Source: JAPOXR01 sp963664715
Lineage (GTDB): Bacteria > Pseudomonadota > Alphaproteobacteria > Rhodobacterales > Rhodobacteraceae
Direction: 5' to 3'
Assembly: GCA_963664715.2 (NCBI GenBank)
Contig: CAXXUY010000001.1
Span: forward strand, 806,001 to 870,000
DNA length: 64,000 bases
Shown here: positions 1 to 8,221 of the stretch, piece after piece
Numbering within the stretch: the stretch's first letter is position 1
Layout of the letters: every line of letters begins with the position of its first letter
Program-made: the position numbers and the translations under genes
The notes under the pieces: generated by a model
Told to the model about the DNA's origin: nothing
Databases searched by the model: none
Seen by the model: the letters and a program-made list of their open reading frames with translations, nothing else

Positions 1-408
1 TCGCTCGCCCATGAGGTTGACGGAACGGCAGATCCCTTCGACCTGGGTCTGGGGTGGCTATGGTCAAGGAAGAAACCGGATTTTCTCGGCCGCCGTTCGG
101 TTGAACTCAGGAGACGAACCACCACCAACAGAAGGGAACTCGTGGGCCTGCTGACCGACGATCCTGGCAGGCTCATTCCTGAAGGGGCGCCAATTACCCT
201 CGAAGGCCGGAAATGCCCATCAGAGGGGTTTGTATCCGCGTCGGTCTGGAGTGTTGTCAACGAACGATCGGTGGCACTGGGCCTCGTCGAGAACGGCCGG
301 AAACGGATTGGTGAATCGATCTGGGTCCGTCTTCCGGATGAACGGATCAGGGCCGAGATTGTCCGCCCCTGTTTCTATGATCCGGCAGGAAAGGTATTGA
401 GGTCCTGA
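1..408 (+). CDS. soxA: Sarcosine oxidase alpha subunit, C-terminal part
   Basis: The gene is cut by the left edge of the window; 135 codons are visible, open from base 1 to a TGA at 406-408. The visible part is the folate-binding, aminomethyltransferase-like end of the alpha subunit: HEVDGTADPFDLGLGWL near the start, then KKPDFLGRRSVELRR, and a C-terminal barrel segment with GLLTDDPGRLIPEGAPI. Heterotetrameric sarcosine oxidase oxidises sarcosine to glycine with H2O2 and passes the one-carbon unit to tetrahydrofolate in the cytoplasm. The next gene, a gamma subunit, starts on the base after the stop, which supports the operon assignment. A stand-alone dimethylglycine dehydrogenase-type domain would look similar, but the adjacent soxG argues against it. 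Confidence 0.85.
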   Translation, partial: SLAHEVDGTADPFDLGLGWLWSRKKPDFLGRRSVELRRRTTTNRRELVGLLTDDPGRLIPEGAPITLEGRKCPSEGFVSASVWSVVNERSVALGLVENGRKRIGESIWVRLPDERIRAEIVRPCFYDPAGKVLRS

Positions 409-894
409 ATGCCGGGCGGGAATCCAGTCAGCATCATGAACATGCGCGCACTCTTCGACATGAAGGGCCCGCGGGAGGATGTTGCACGTGCAATTGGCGC
501 ATCGGAACTGCCGCACCAGCCGAACACCAGAACCGAGAATGACGGTCACGAAATCTACTGGGTCGGACCGGAATACTGGATACTCAGCGCTCCTCTCGAC
601 AAGGAGCAGCACTGGGCCGATCGATTTGGTGAACTCGCAGACAATCCTGACCTGCTGGTGATTGTCGTTTCGGATCTCTATTGCTTCCTGGAGATCTGCG
701 GAGATGGAGCCGAAGAAATCGTCGCCTCGTTGACCTCTCTGGACTTTGGAAGACTGGAAGCCGATGCTGCTCTGTTCACCGAAGTTCTGGGGCAGAAGGC
801 ACTCCTGATCAAACGGCAGGATTCTTGGGAAATCGCAATTGAAAACAGTCTGAAGGACTTCCTGGTGAAGAGGCTGGAGATGTTAACAGGCTGA
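409..894 (+). CDS. soxG: Sarcosine oxidase gamma subunit
   Basis: This 161-residue protein is shorter than the usual ~185-200 residues of SoxG. It carries the family pattern: a central WVGPEYWILSAP strand, VVSDLYCFLEICGDGAEEIV, and LTSLDFGRLEADAA followed by LIKRQDSWEIAIENSL. These correspond to the aminomethyltransferase-like fold that binds beside the alpha subunit. The ATG directly abuts the soxA TGA (TGA|ATG), so the pair is translationally coupled. A second in-frame ATG nine codons downstream (436) is an alternative start. The N-terminal segment seen in longer homologues is partly missing, which may be lineage variation. Divergence from typical SoxG is noticeable, so the assignment leans on synteny as well as motifs. 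Confidence 0.75.
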   Translation: MPGGNPVSIMNMRALFDMKGPREDVARAIGASELPHQPNTRTENDGHEIYWVGPEYWILSAPLDKEQHWADRFGELADNPDLLVIVVSDLYCFLEICGDGAEEIVASLTSLDFGRLEADAALFTEVLGQKALLIKRQDSWEIAIENSLKDFLVKRLEMLTG

Positions 895-1170
895 CCATGA
901 CCGGTTGCAGACGGGACGCGACAATCTGAATGATCTTGATCGGGGCCGCTGGCCAGGACGAATGGGTGGTCCTTCGCCTCTTTGCGACACCTGCAATGCC
1001 GGCCAGGCTTCGGTGCCGAGCCAGTTGTCACTTTCTTGACAACCCTCACCCGGATTCTGTTATCGGGATGATGCGGATTTGCAAGCGTGGCTGTGCCTGT
1101 TGCAGAACGGGTGCATCGGATCGCACGGCAGGATTTGCAGGTTGGCGTTCGAAATTGTGCGGGTGACTTG

Positions 1171-2268
1171 ATGCTCGAGATCAAGCCGGTACCGAGAAGT
1201 GGAATTCGCAGCGTCCGCAAGCACATGGTGGTTGCTGCGGATGAAGGGCCGCCCAATGCCATCTTTCTCGATTCCAACGAGAGTGCGTTCGGTCCGAGTG
1301 TTCATGCCGTTTCCGCATCAACCGCCTCGGCCGCGGCAATGCATCGATACATTGAAAACCAGGAGAGGTTGGTCGTGCCCGCCTTGGCACGGAGCCACGA
1401 CCTTGACCCGGACCGGATAGCAATCGGCTGTGGATCGGACGATCTGCTCGTGCGTCTTTGCCGCGCTTATCTGGAGCCGGGCACCGAACTCGTACGTTCG
1501 GTCAATTCCTACCTCAAGGTTCCCAATTACGCATATTCGAACGATGCGGTTCCGGTTTCCGTGCCAGACCGCGGGTTCGCTCCGGTTTGTGAAAACATGC
1601 TCGCAGCCGTAAACGGCCGGACACGCGTCGTCTATCTTGCGAATCCGGACAATCCATCGGGCAGCTATGTCGATGTAGCAACGGTACGATCTCTCCATGA
1701 ACGACTTCCGGGAAACGTCATTCTGGTCATTGACTGCGCCTATTTCGAATACGTCGCAGATGACGATCCGGATGGGTTCTTGCGCCTCGTGGAGGAGTCG
1801 GCAAACGTGGTCGTGACCAGGACGTTTTCAAAGGTCCACGGTCTGGCCGGCGCGCGGGTGGGTTGGATCTACGGGCCACCGGATGTCATCGATGCGGTCA
1901 ATCGGCTCTGCTACACGTTTCCGATTGCCACACAGTCCGTTGCCGCCGCACTTGCTGCACTGGATGACAGGGATCACACCGAGTTCGTGGCGAGTGAGAC
2001 CAGGCGGCTGCGTCGTACATACGCAGATCGATTCGCTGCGATTGGGCTCAAGGTCTATCCAAGCCAGGCCAATTTCCTTCTGCTGGAATTCAACAACCCG
2101 TCTAGGTCGGCAGAGGCGGCCTGCGCGTCGTTAAGGAGGCAGGGAATTGCGGTCAGGCGCTTCACATCTCCGTCCTACAAGGATTGCCTGCGTGTCACAC
2201 TGGGTTTCGAGAGGGAATTGGAGTTCGCACTGGATGCGCTGACCGCCTTCCTGGACAGCGGCAGATGA
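1171..2268 (+). CDS. Histidinol-phosphate-aminotransferase-like PLP enzyme
   Basis: Fold-type I aminotransferase of the HisC subgroup, about 365 residues from the ATG at 1171. An upstream extension to 1087 is open but lacks family similarity. Visible motifs are FLDSNESAFGPS near the N-terminus, YLANPDNPSGSY (PLP-ring asparagine), VIDCAYFEY, and the lysine motif TRTFSKVHGLAGARVGW with the Schiff-base lysine. Its stop overlaps the ATG of the following decarboxylase subunit (ATGA at 2265). That arrangement suggests it makes the 2-oxo substrate of the decarboxylase, for example cysteate to sulfopyruvate or a phosphonate analogue. It lies well away from any other histidine gene, so a role in histidine synthesis is unlikely. 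Substrate is inferred only. Confidence 0.75.
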   Translation: MLEIKPVPRSGIRSVRKHMVVAADEGPPNAIFLDSNESAFGPSVHAVSASTASAAAMHRYIENQERLVVPALARSHDLDPDRIAIGCGSDDLLVRLCRAYLEPGTELVRSVNSYLKVPNYAYSNDAVPVSVPDRGFAPVCENMLAAVNGRTRVVYLANPDNPSGSYVDVATVRSLHERLPGNVILVIDCAYFEYVADDDPDGFLRLVEESANVVVTRTFSKVHGLAGARVGWIYGPPDVIDAVNRLCYTFPIATQSVAAALAALDDRDHTEFVASETRRLRRTYADRFAAIGLKVYPSQANFLLLEFNNPSRSAEAACASLRRQGIAVRRFTSPSYKDCLRVTLGFERELEFALDALTAFLDSGR

Positions 2269-2816
2269 ACCACACCGGAACAGCTTCCTCGTCGGTGTCC
2301 GCCGCTGGCCGGGCTCCTTCCGGCAACAGGATCATCGATGCGCTGGCAAATGCCGGGGTCAGTTTCGTGGCCGCGGTTCCGGATGTCGTCACGAGCGGCG
2401 GGCTGCTGTGGCCGATTTCTTCAGACGGAAGGTTCAGACTCGTCAGGGTCTGCAAGGAGGATGAAGGCGTGTCGATTTGTGCGGCAATGTCCTACAATGG
2501 CACCCGTGCCGTGCTGTTGATGCAGCAAACCGGACTCCTGGATTCTCTCAACGCCATTCGCGCGATCGGTGTCGACTACGGACTGCCGGTCGTGATGCTG
2601 GTCGGGTTGCAGGGAAAGGAGCCGCATTTGGCAGCAAGGCAATCGGGCGCATATGGTGTGAGAATTGTACCACCCATCCTCGACGTCATGGGAATTGAAC
2701 ATTCGAGTATCGAAACTGACGTGGATGTTGGCTCGATAGTGCAAGGGATTGAGTCTGCATACGCAAGATCCCGGCCGCGCGTGTTCCTGATCGGCAGGGA
2801 GCCGACCGCGTCATGA
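2265..2816 (+). CDS. TPP-dependent 2-oxoacid decarboxylase, alpha (ComD-like) subunit
   Basis: About 183 residues, the size of stand-alone ComD-type subunits that form the pyrimidine-binding half of sulfopyruvate decarboxylase; phosphonopyruvate decarboxylase carries the same half fused. Visible features are the N-terminal IIDALANAGVSFVAAVPDVV, the cofactor-contacting glutamate region CKEDEGVSICAAMSYNG, and LLMQQTGLLDSLNAIRAI. The ATG at 2265 overlaps the upstream TGA, and its own TGA overlaps the beta-subunit ATG at 2813, so three genes are translationally coupled. Members of this family turn sulfopyruvate into sulfoacetaldehyde or phosphonopyruvate into phosphonoacetaldehyde; the sequence alone does not separate these. 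No Xsc, PepM or AEP genes are visible nearby. Confidence 0.75.
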   Translation: MNHTGTASSSVSAAGRAPSGNRIIDALANAGVSFVAAVPDVVTSGGLLWPISSDGRFRLVRVCKEDEGVSICAAMSYNGTRAVLLMQQTGLLDSLNAIRAIGVDYGLPVVMLVGLQGKEPHLAARQSGAYGVRIVPPILDVMGIEHSSIETDVDVGSIVQGIESAYARSRPRVFLIGREPTAS

Positions 2817-3376
2817 AACGCGATGCCGCGCTGGAACTGTTGAAGAGTTTGGTCGGGCCGGACGACATAGTGGTAGCTGTCTATCAGGCGCTGTTTGACT
2901 GGCTTGAGATCAATCCTCGCGATCTCAACTACGTTGCGACCGGCGCTATGGGTCAGGCTTCATCGCATGGGCTCGGCCTGGCTCTTTCGAACCCTGAGCG
3001 AAGGGTCCTGGTGTTCGATGGCGATGGAAGCCTCCTGATGAATCTGGGATCTCTTGCAACAATTGCCGAAGCTGCGCCGGTCAACTTCTTCCATTTTGTC
3101 TTTGCGAACGGAATTTACGAGGTCAACGGTTCCCACCCGGTTCCGGCGGCAGGAAAGCTGGACTTTTCAGCACTCGCACTGGCGGCAGGATATCGCCGCG
3201 CCGAGAGATGGGATTCGACTGACCGGCTTGGTGCCGAGTTATCGGAATTTCTTGGGGCACCCGGGCCTTCGCTCGCTGAACTCTCGATAGAGCCAGGTCG
3301 CCTGTATCCTCGCGACTACGACTATATTCACAGTGCAGCGGCACGCGAGACATTCAGGAAGGCACTGAACGACTGA
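2813..3376 (+). CDS. TPP-dependent 2-oxoacid decarboxylase, beta (ComE-like) subunit
   Basis: A 187-residue TPP-binding half that pairs with the preceding gene. It shows ATGAMGQASSHGLGLALS, followed by the diphosphate/Mg motif VFDGDGSLLMNLGSLATIA and the asparagine of FANGIYEVNGSHP, the standard GDG...N arrangement. Length and order (alpha then beta) match split sulfopyruvate decarboxylase. Its ATG lies inside the stop of the alpha gene (ATGA). The unit ends here and faces the convergent SorC-regulator operon. Substrate specificity (sulfo- versus phosphonopyruvate or another short 2-oxoacid) is not resolved by the sequence. Confidence 0.8.
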   Translation: MKRDAALELLKSLVGPDDIVVAVYQALFDWLEINPRDLNYVATGAMGQASSHGLGLALSNPERRVLVFDGDGSLLMNLGSLATIAEAAPVNFFHFVFANGIYEVNGSHPVPAAGKLDFSALALAAGYRRAERWDSTDRLGAELSEFLGAPGPSLAELSIEPGRLYPRDYDYIHSAAARETFRKALND

Positions 3377-3549
3377 GTGAAGCGTCGCTGTTTGGTTCCT
3401 TTCGAAGTTGTGAGTCTTGCCGGAAGGCGAGCTTCCATTCTGATTGTGATCCAGTCTGAAGCAATCGGTACCTGGGTCTCGAGGCCATACCACGCTGTGG
3501 TCAATGATTTCCGTTTCCGGTGGCGAACAGGAGTGACGTTCGAAGAACC

Positions 3550-3572
3550 GGCCGCCAGAGTAAATTGCGGCC
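3550..3572 (+). terminator. Possible terminator hairpin between convergent operons
   Basis: GGCCGC (3550-3555) and GCGGCC (3567-3572) can form a six-pair stem with an 11-base loop about 175 bases after the comE-like stop. There is no clear T-tract, so this is a weak candidate. The rest of 3377-3630 holds no recognisable gene. Confidence 0.25.
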
Positions 3573-3630
3573 TGCAGTGACAACGCAATGTCACTTGCCC
3601 GCCAATTGCATGAGTCAACCGCAACTAGAT

Positions 3631-4611
3631 TTAGGCAACGTCCGAAGTGTGACTGTTCTCCTGCGCCTGCAAGCGCTTTGCCGTGAACTTGTCAGTAATC
3701 AGGACATCGACTGCACCAGTCCTCAAAGCACCGCGGATCGCCTCCGTTTTTGCTTTTCCGCCAGCGAGGGCAACAACGCGATCGATCCTGGCCAGTTCCT
3801 TCAGCGACATGCCTATGACGCGCTCGTCCAACGGCGTCCTGACTGGTTGCCCGTCCTTGTCGAAGAACCTCAGGCTGATATCACCGACACCACCTGACTC
3901 CGCGACTTCTGCAAGCTCGCTTTCAGAAAATACGTTTCCGCTTCGCGCCAGCATGCTGGAAGGTTCGACGGCTCCAATTCCGACGATCGACAGCGTGATT
4001 TTTCCGAACAGGTCAGTCGTTTCGCGGATATACGGATCACTCACCAGGACAAGCTTGGCTTCCCGCGACTGGGCCACTCCGGGAGCATTGAGCAGGCGCG
4101 GCTCGCCTCCGGTCAATCTCGCCAGTCTCGTCGTCAACTGGGTCGCATGCGTCTGCACGGCCGGGTTGCCCATTCCACCAAGAGTTTGAACCACGAATTT
4201 GGCCTTGCCCGATCTCATTGGATGAACATTGTCTACCATCTTGAGGATTGTCTCGCTCCAACTCGAGACGCCGACAACTTCGCTATTCTGCAATGTGGCC
4301 TCAAAGAAATGGGCTGCAGCCTCACCGATCCGGGCCATGATCGGGCCGTCGCGATCTTCACTGCACTCGACGACGATGGCTTCCGGCAACTTGAACTTCT
4401 CCCTCAGTCCGGCTTCGAGTTCTGCGTAGATTCCGGATGGCGCAACGATCGTGGTGCGCACGATCCCTTCGATCTGCGCCCTTTTCAACATCCTGGAAAC
4501 TGTTGCCTGGGAAATTCGGAGATGCTTGGCGATTTCAGCCTGGCGCCCACCCTCGACGTGATACATTTGGGCAACCCGTGCAATCAGTCTGAGTTCGTTG
4601 GCACGGGTCAA
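3631..4611 (-). CDS. SorC/DeoR-type sugar-sensing transcriptional regulator
   Basis: A 326-residue regulator with an N-terminal helix-turn-helix at residues ~20-45 (GGRQAEIAKHLRISQATVSR, MLKRAQIEGIV) and the long phosphosugar-isomerase-like C-terminal domain of the SorC family: VVQTLGGMG, then LNAPGV, DLFGKITLSIVGIGAVEPSS, and LDERVIGMSLKELARIDRVVALAGG. Such proteins usually respond to a phosphorylated sugar. It is the last gene of the transketolase-kinase operon, 44 bases after the kinase, so the effector is probably a product of that kinase. Two identical half-palindromic sites upstream of the operon (7937 and 8071) are plausible targets. Confidence 0.85.
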   Translation of the reverse strand: MTRANELRLIARVAQMYHVEGGRQAEIAKHLRISQATVSRMLKRAQIEGIVRTTIVAPSGIYAELEAGLREKFKLPEAIVVECSEDRDGPIMARIGEAAAHFFEATLQNSEVVGVSSWSETILKMVDNVHPMRSGKAKFVVQTLGGMGNPAVQTHATQLTTRLARLTGGEPRLLNAPGVAQSREAKLVLVSDPYIRETTDLFGKITLSIVGIGAVEPSSMLARSGNVFSESELAEVAESGGVGDISLRFFDKDGQPVRTPLDERVIGMSLKELARIDRVVALAGGKAKTEAIRGALRTGAVDVLITDKFTAKRLQAQENSHTSDVA

Positions 4612-4655
4612 TGCTGGCTCCGTGAAGATTGTGGGCGAGTCACTTCTCTATTCAA

Positions 4656-6128
4656 TCATGTGCCATGCGTCGAGCGGGCGACAGCCCTGCACCAGCTTGT
4701 GCGGACAGCGCGCCGGGTCTTTTCATCGAGGTTTGGCTCCAATGTTCTGCCGCGCCGTTCCAGGCCGGCAATGGCATCGAGGCCTGGCCAGAATCCGACC
4801 TCGAGACCGGCAAGAAGTGCCGCTCCTATTGCCGAAGCCTCGGCACTGTCCCGGGTTGTAACCGGATGGTCGAGATAATCTGCCAGTTTCTGCATCACGA
4901 AGGTGTTCCGGCTGGGTCCGCCATCCACGGAAAGAACACCAGTTTCCGTTGGGCTGTTGGCCCTCATGATATCAAAGACATCGCTGACCTGCAGGGCCAT
5001 GCTCAGCACTGCAGCATGGGCAATATGGGCCGGGCCCGCGCCGAAGGTCAGGCCATCGATCAGCCCCCTCGCATCTGCGTTCCAATGTGGCGAGCCCAGG
5101 CCGACATGTGCCGGAACAAGATTTACGCCGAGTGCGTCGTCGACCGACTGGGCGAGATGCATCAGGGAGTCGATGCTTTCCAGGCCCAGTAATTCGGCTG
5201 TCCAGGGAAGAATCGAGGCACTGACGAGGATGTTGCCTTCGAGCGCAAATGTTGGTTTGCCGTTGACCCTCCAGGCGATCGTTGTCGTGATGCCCCTGGG
5301 CGGGACGACGAAATCCCGGATTGTGGTCATGATCGACGAGCCCGTGCCCAATGTCACCTTGCCGTCACCCGGCCGGAATGCACCGTGACCGAAGAGCGCG
5401 CCATGGGAGTCGCCGATTGCAGAAGCGATCGGAATCCCATCGGGCAGGCGGGCAGTGTCCCTTGTTTTGCCGAATGTACAAGAACTGTCATACACAGCCG
5501 GCAACAATGCGGGGTCGATGCCAAAAAGCTCACAGAGCCCGGTATCCCACTCGCCAGATCCAATATTGTAGAGTTGGGTCCGGGCTGCGTTGGATGCGTC
5601 TGTGGCGTGAATTGTTCCCCCGGTGAGCTTCCAGATCAGCCAGGAATCGACGGTGCCGAAGCAGATGTTCCCAATTGCTTCGCCTTGGCAGTGGTTGTCC
5701 AGCAACCACCTGATCTTGGTTGACGGGAACAACGGGTCAACCGGCAGTCCGGTCTTGGCGATGACCTCGTTCTCATGCCCCGCAACTCGCAACGCGTCGC
5801 AGGCCGGCGCGGTGCGGCGGCATTGCCACGTGATTACCGGTCCGAGCGGCTTGCCGGTCGTCCGGCTCCAGGCCAGTACCGATTCCCGCTGGTTCGAAAT
5901 CCCGATTGCACGGATCTCGATTGAAGGATGGCCCTCCAGGCAGTTCGTGATAGCAGCAATGCTGCTTGACCAAATCTGGTCAGCTTCCTGTTCAACCCAG
6001 CCCGGTTTCGGGTGATGCGTTTCAACGGGGCAGGAACCACTCGACAACACCTCTCCGCTTTCGGACACCAAGACAGCCTTGGAATTGGTCGTGCCTTCAT
6101 CGATTGAAAGAATCGCTTGGCAAGTCAT
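4656..6128 (-). CDS. FGGY-family carbohydrate kinase
   Basis: A 490-residue sugar kinase, full length for the family. N-terminal ATP-binding lobe begins AILSIDEGTTNSKAVLV (phosphate-1 motif). The central catalytic Asp region is IPIASAIGDSHGALFGHG, and VTLGTGSSIMTT and LSVDGGPSRNTFVMQKLADY are the C-terminal lobe signatures. It resembles glycerol/xylulo-kinases in layout; the exact polyol or ketose cannot be told. Its start is one base after the stop of the transketolase C-half, so it is co-transcribed with it. Kinase plus split transketolase suggests phosphorylation of a ketose that the transketolase then cleaves, as reported for apulose in apiose catabolism; erythrulose- or xylulose-type substrates are alternatives. 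Confidence 0.85.
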   Translation of the reverse strand: MTCQAILSIDEGTTNSKAVLVSESGEVLSSGSCPVETHHPKPGWVEQEADQIWSSSIAAITNCLEGHPSIEIRAIGISNQRESVLAWSRTTGKPLGPVITWQCRRTAPACDALRVAGHENEVIAKTGLPVDPLFPSTKIRWLLDNHCQGEAIGNICFGTVDSWLIWKLTGGTIHATDASNAARTQLYNIGSGEWDTGLCELFGIDPALLPAVYDSSCTFGKTRDTARLPDGIPIASAIGDSHGALFGHGAFRPGDGKVTLGTGSSIMTTIRDFVVPPRGITTTIAWRVNGKPTFALEGNILVSASILPWTAELLGLESIDSLMHLAQSVDDALGVNLVPAHVGLGSPHWNADARGLIDGLTFGAGPAHIAHAAVLSMALQVSDVFDIMRANSPTETGVLSVDGGPSRNTFVMQKLADYLDHPVTTRDSAEASAIGAALLAGLEVGFWPGLDAIAGLERRGRTLEPNLDEKTRRAVRTSWCRAVARSTHGT

Positions 6129-6129
6129 T

Positions 6130-7089
6130 TCAGGCCTTTTTCCTGATCAACTCGACCGCACTCTTGGCAATGCCGTCGGGTGACATACCGAATTCGTCCA
6201 GCAGGAAATTGGCAGAACCGGTGGGTGCGAAGATTCCGGGCACGCCAAGACGCTTCACGTGCGCGGGTTCATGTTCACCGACAACTTCAGCAACTGCACC
6301 TCCCAGGCCACCATAAATGCTGTGTTCTTCACAGGTTAGGATTGCTCCGGTTTCGCTGGCCGCCTTGATGATCGCTTCCTCGTCAATTGGTCGGACCGTT
6401 GCCATGTTCAGCACCCGTGCCTCGATCCCTTGCGCGGCCAGTATGTTGGCGGCGAACAGGGCGCGATGGGCAAGGGTCCCGTTGGCGATCATGGTGAGAT
6501 CGGCGCCGTCGCGGAGCATGTTGGCCCTGCCCAGTTCAAAGCTGTGCCTCTCGGTGAAAAGGTCCGGGACGCCCACCCTGCTGAGCCGCAGGAATACAGG
6601 TCCGGTATAGGAGGCCGCCCATTCCGTCGCGGCCGCCGTTTCGAAGCGGTCAGCTGGCGCCACGACCGCTATATTCGGGATCGCCCTCATCCAGGCGAAG
6701 TCTTCCGTCGAATGATGGGTCGGTCCCAGCGCTCCGTATGCCATGCCCGAACTGATCCCGCAGAGCTTGACGTTCGTGTTGGAATAGGCGACGTCAGCCT
6801 TGATCTGTTCCAGTGCCCGGCCGGTCAGGAAACAGGCTGCCGCGCAGACGAAAGGCAACTTTCCGCCATTGGCCAGTCCGGCGCCCACGCCTACCAGGTT
6901 TTGTTCGGCAATTCCGACGTTGATCAGTCGTTCTGGCCACCTTTCCCTGAATCCTCCCAGTTTGCTCGATCCGACTGAATCGTTGCAGACGGCAACGATG
7001 TCCGGGTTCCGTGCGGCCATCGCTTCAAGCGTCGACGTGAAGGCATCACGGCAATCATGGAGTTCACCCGCATTTCCCCGAACGTTCAC
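6130..7089 (-). CDS. Transketolase, C-terminal subunit (split enzyme)
   Basis: A 319-residue protein covering the pyrimidine-binding and C-terminal domains of transketolase. Key segments are RLINVGIAEQNLVGVGAGLA with the catalytic glutamate, a FLTGRALEQIKADVAYSN helix, and GPTHHSTEDFAWMRAIPN, which holds substrate-binding histidines. The C-terminal domain follows with LTCEEHSIYGGLGGAVAEV. It overlaps the N-half gene by ATGA (7086-7089), giving strictly coupled synthesis of the two halves. Split transketolases of this size are common in sugar-catabolic operons and often act on non-canonical donors. The kinase one base downstream supports that reading here. Confidence 0.9.
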   Translation of the reverse strand: MNVRGNAGELHDCRDAFTSTLEAMAARNPDIVAVCNDSVGSSKLGGFRERWPERLINVGIAEQNLVGVGAGLANGGKLPFVCAAACFLTGRALEQIKADVAYSNTNVKLCGISSGMAYGALGPTHHSTEDFAWMRAIPNIAVVAPADRFETAAATEWAASYTGPVFLRLSRVGVPDLFTERHSFELGRANMLRDGADLTMIANGTLAHRALFAANILAAQGIEARVLNMATVRPIDEEAIIKAASETGAILTCEEHSIYGGLGGAVAEVVGEHEPAHVKRLGVPGIFAPTGSANFLLDEFGMSPDGIAKSAVELIRKKA

Positions 7090-7925
7090 TTGGCGAGTTC
7101 CACGACTTTGGCCTCAGCCTCGAGTTCTGCCATTCCCTGTTCAAATTGCTCGGCGTTCGGTACCTTGTGATGCCAGGCGACATTGTCGGTCATGAATGAG
7201 ATGCCTTGCCCCTTGTTGGTGTGGGCCACCACGCATCTGGGTTTGCCGGCGGTCACTGTTTTCGGGGAAAGGGCCCGGCAGATTGCCTGCATGTCGTGAC
7301 CGTCGATTTCTTCGACTGCCCAGCCGAAAGCCTCGAACTTGGGTGCCAGTGGAGCAAGGCTGTTGGTCTCGGCAAGGCGAGCCCCCTGCTGAAGCCGGTT
7401 ATGGTCAATGATGAGTGTCAGGTTGTCGAGGTTGAACTGGGCTGCCGCCATGATTGCTTCCCAGTTCGAACCTTCCTGCATTTCACCGTCACCGGTGATG
7501 ACGAAAGTATGCCAGTCGGCATTGCTGATCTTTGCTGCCTTGGCCATGCCGACACCGACAGGCAATCCGTGTCCGAGCGGTCCGGTATTTGTCTCTACGC
7601 CCGGTACCTTGGTGCGATCCGGGTGGCCATTCAGACGCGAGTTAGGCTGAAGATAGGTCGAAATCTCGTCTTTCGGAATGAAGCCTCTTTCGGAAAGAGT
7701 GATATAGAGCGCCAGCGCGGTGTGCCCCTTGCTGAGAATCAGGCGGTCCCGGTTCGGATCCAGCGGCGCGTCCGGATCAACGTTCAAGACCTCGAAATAC
7801 AGGGCTGTCATGATGTCGGTGACCGACATCTCCCCGCCAATATGGCCGGCACCGACTTCGAACACCGTGCGAAGGTCACGGCGTCGAATCCGGTTGGCGA
7901 TGGCTTTAAGTTCCCGCGGGCCCAT
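7086..7925 (-). CDS. Transketolase, N-terminal TPP-binding subunit
   Basis: A 279-residue N-half of a split transketolase. It contains RLILSKGHTALALY, HPDRTKVPGVETNTGPLGHG, and the TPP/Mg motif TGDGEMQEGSNWEAIMAA ending in IIDHN. The start ATG at 7925 follows GAGGAATT, a clear ribosome binding site. It is the first gene of the minus-strand operon (N-half, C-half, kinase, SorC regulator). The upstream region 7926-8221 carries two identical 12-bp sites that may be operators. No isomerase or dehydrogenase feeding the kinase is present within the operon. Confidence 0.9.
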   Translation of the reverse strand: MGPRELKAIANRIRRRDLRTVFEVGAGHIGGEMSVTDIMTALYFEVLNVDPDAPLDPNRDRLILSKGHTALALYITLSERGFIPKDEISTYLQPNSRLNGHPDRTKVPGVETNTGPLGHGLPVGVGMAKAAKISNADWHTFVITGDGEMQEGSNWEAIMAAAQFNLDNLTLIIDHNRLQQGARLAETNSLAPLAPKFEAFGWAVEEIDGHDMQAICRALSPKTVTAGKPRCVVAHTNKGQGISFMTDNVAWHHKVPNAEQFEQGMAELEAEAKVVELAK

Positions 7926-7936
7926 AATTCCTCACA

Positions 7937-7948
7937 GCATAAATATGC
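7937..7948. promoter_or_regulatory. Candidate operator site 1 of transketolase operon
   Basis: GCATAAATATGC, with GCATA/TATGC arms, lies 12 bases before the transketolase start. The same 12 bases recur exactly at 8071-8082. Position and duplication suggest binding by the SorC-type regulator encoded at the far end of the operon; this is inference. Confidence 0.45.
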
Positions 7949-8070
7949 ACCAGCCACTTTTTCTGAACATCTGAACCTGTATCGGGTTACCGGCAATTTG
8001 TCCATACCGGAACTGGTTGACAAGGCTTGACAAACGGAAATTGCGAGCGGCTGCATGTCAGGTCAGATAC

Positions 8071-8082
8071 GCATAAATATGC
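8071..8082. promoter_or_regulatory. Candidate operator site 2 of transketolase operon
   Basis: Exact second copy of GCATAAATATGC, 134 bases from the first, in the same non-coding segment (7926-8221). Paired distant sites fit a looping repressor, as known for tetrameric or octameric SorC-family regulators. Confidence 0.4.
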
Positions 8083-8221
8083 CAGAAGGGAGAAGAACGG
8101 GATGAGCCCCGCAACAGCCGATAGCGAGGAGAAGTTCCGGTTCAAGTTGCCGTACTCGCCGGGTCTTGCCACCGGATCTCGGATCGGACGGTTACTGCCA
8201 ACCGTTGATCGGTTGTGCTGC

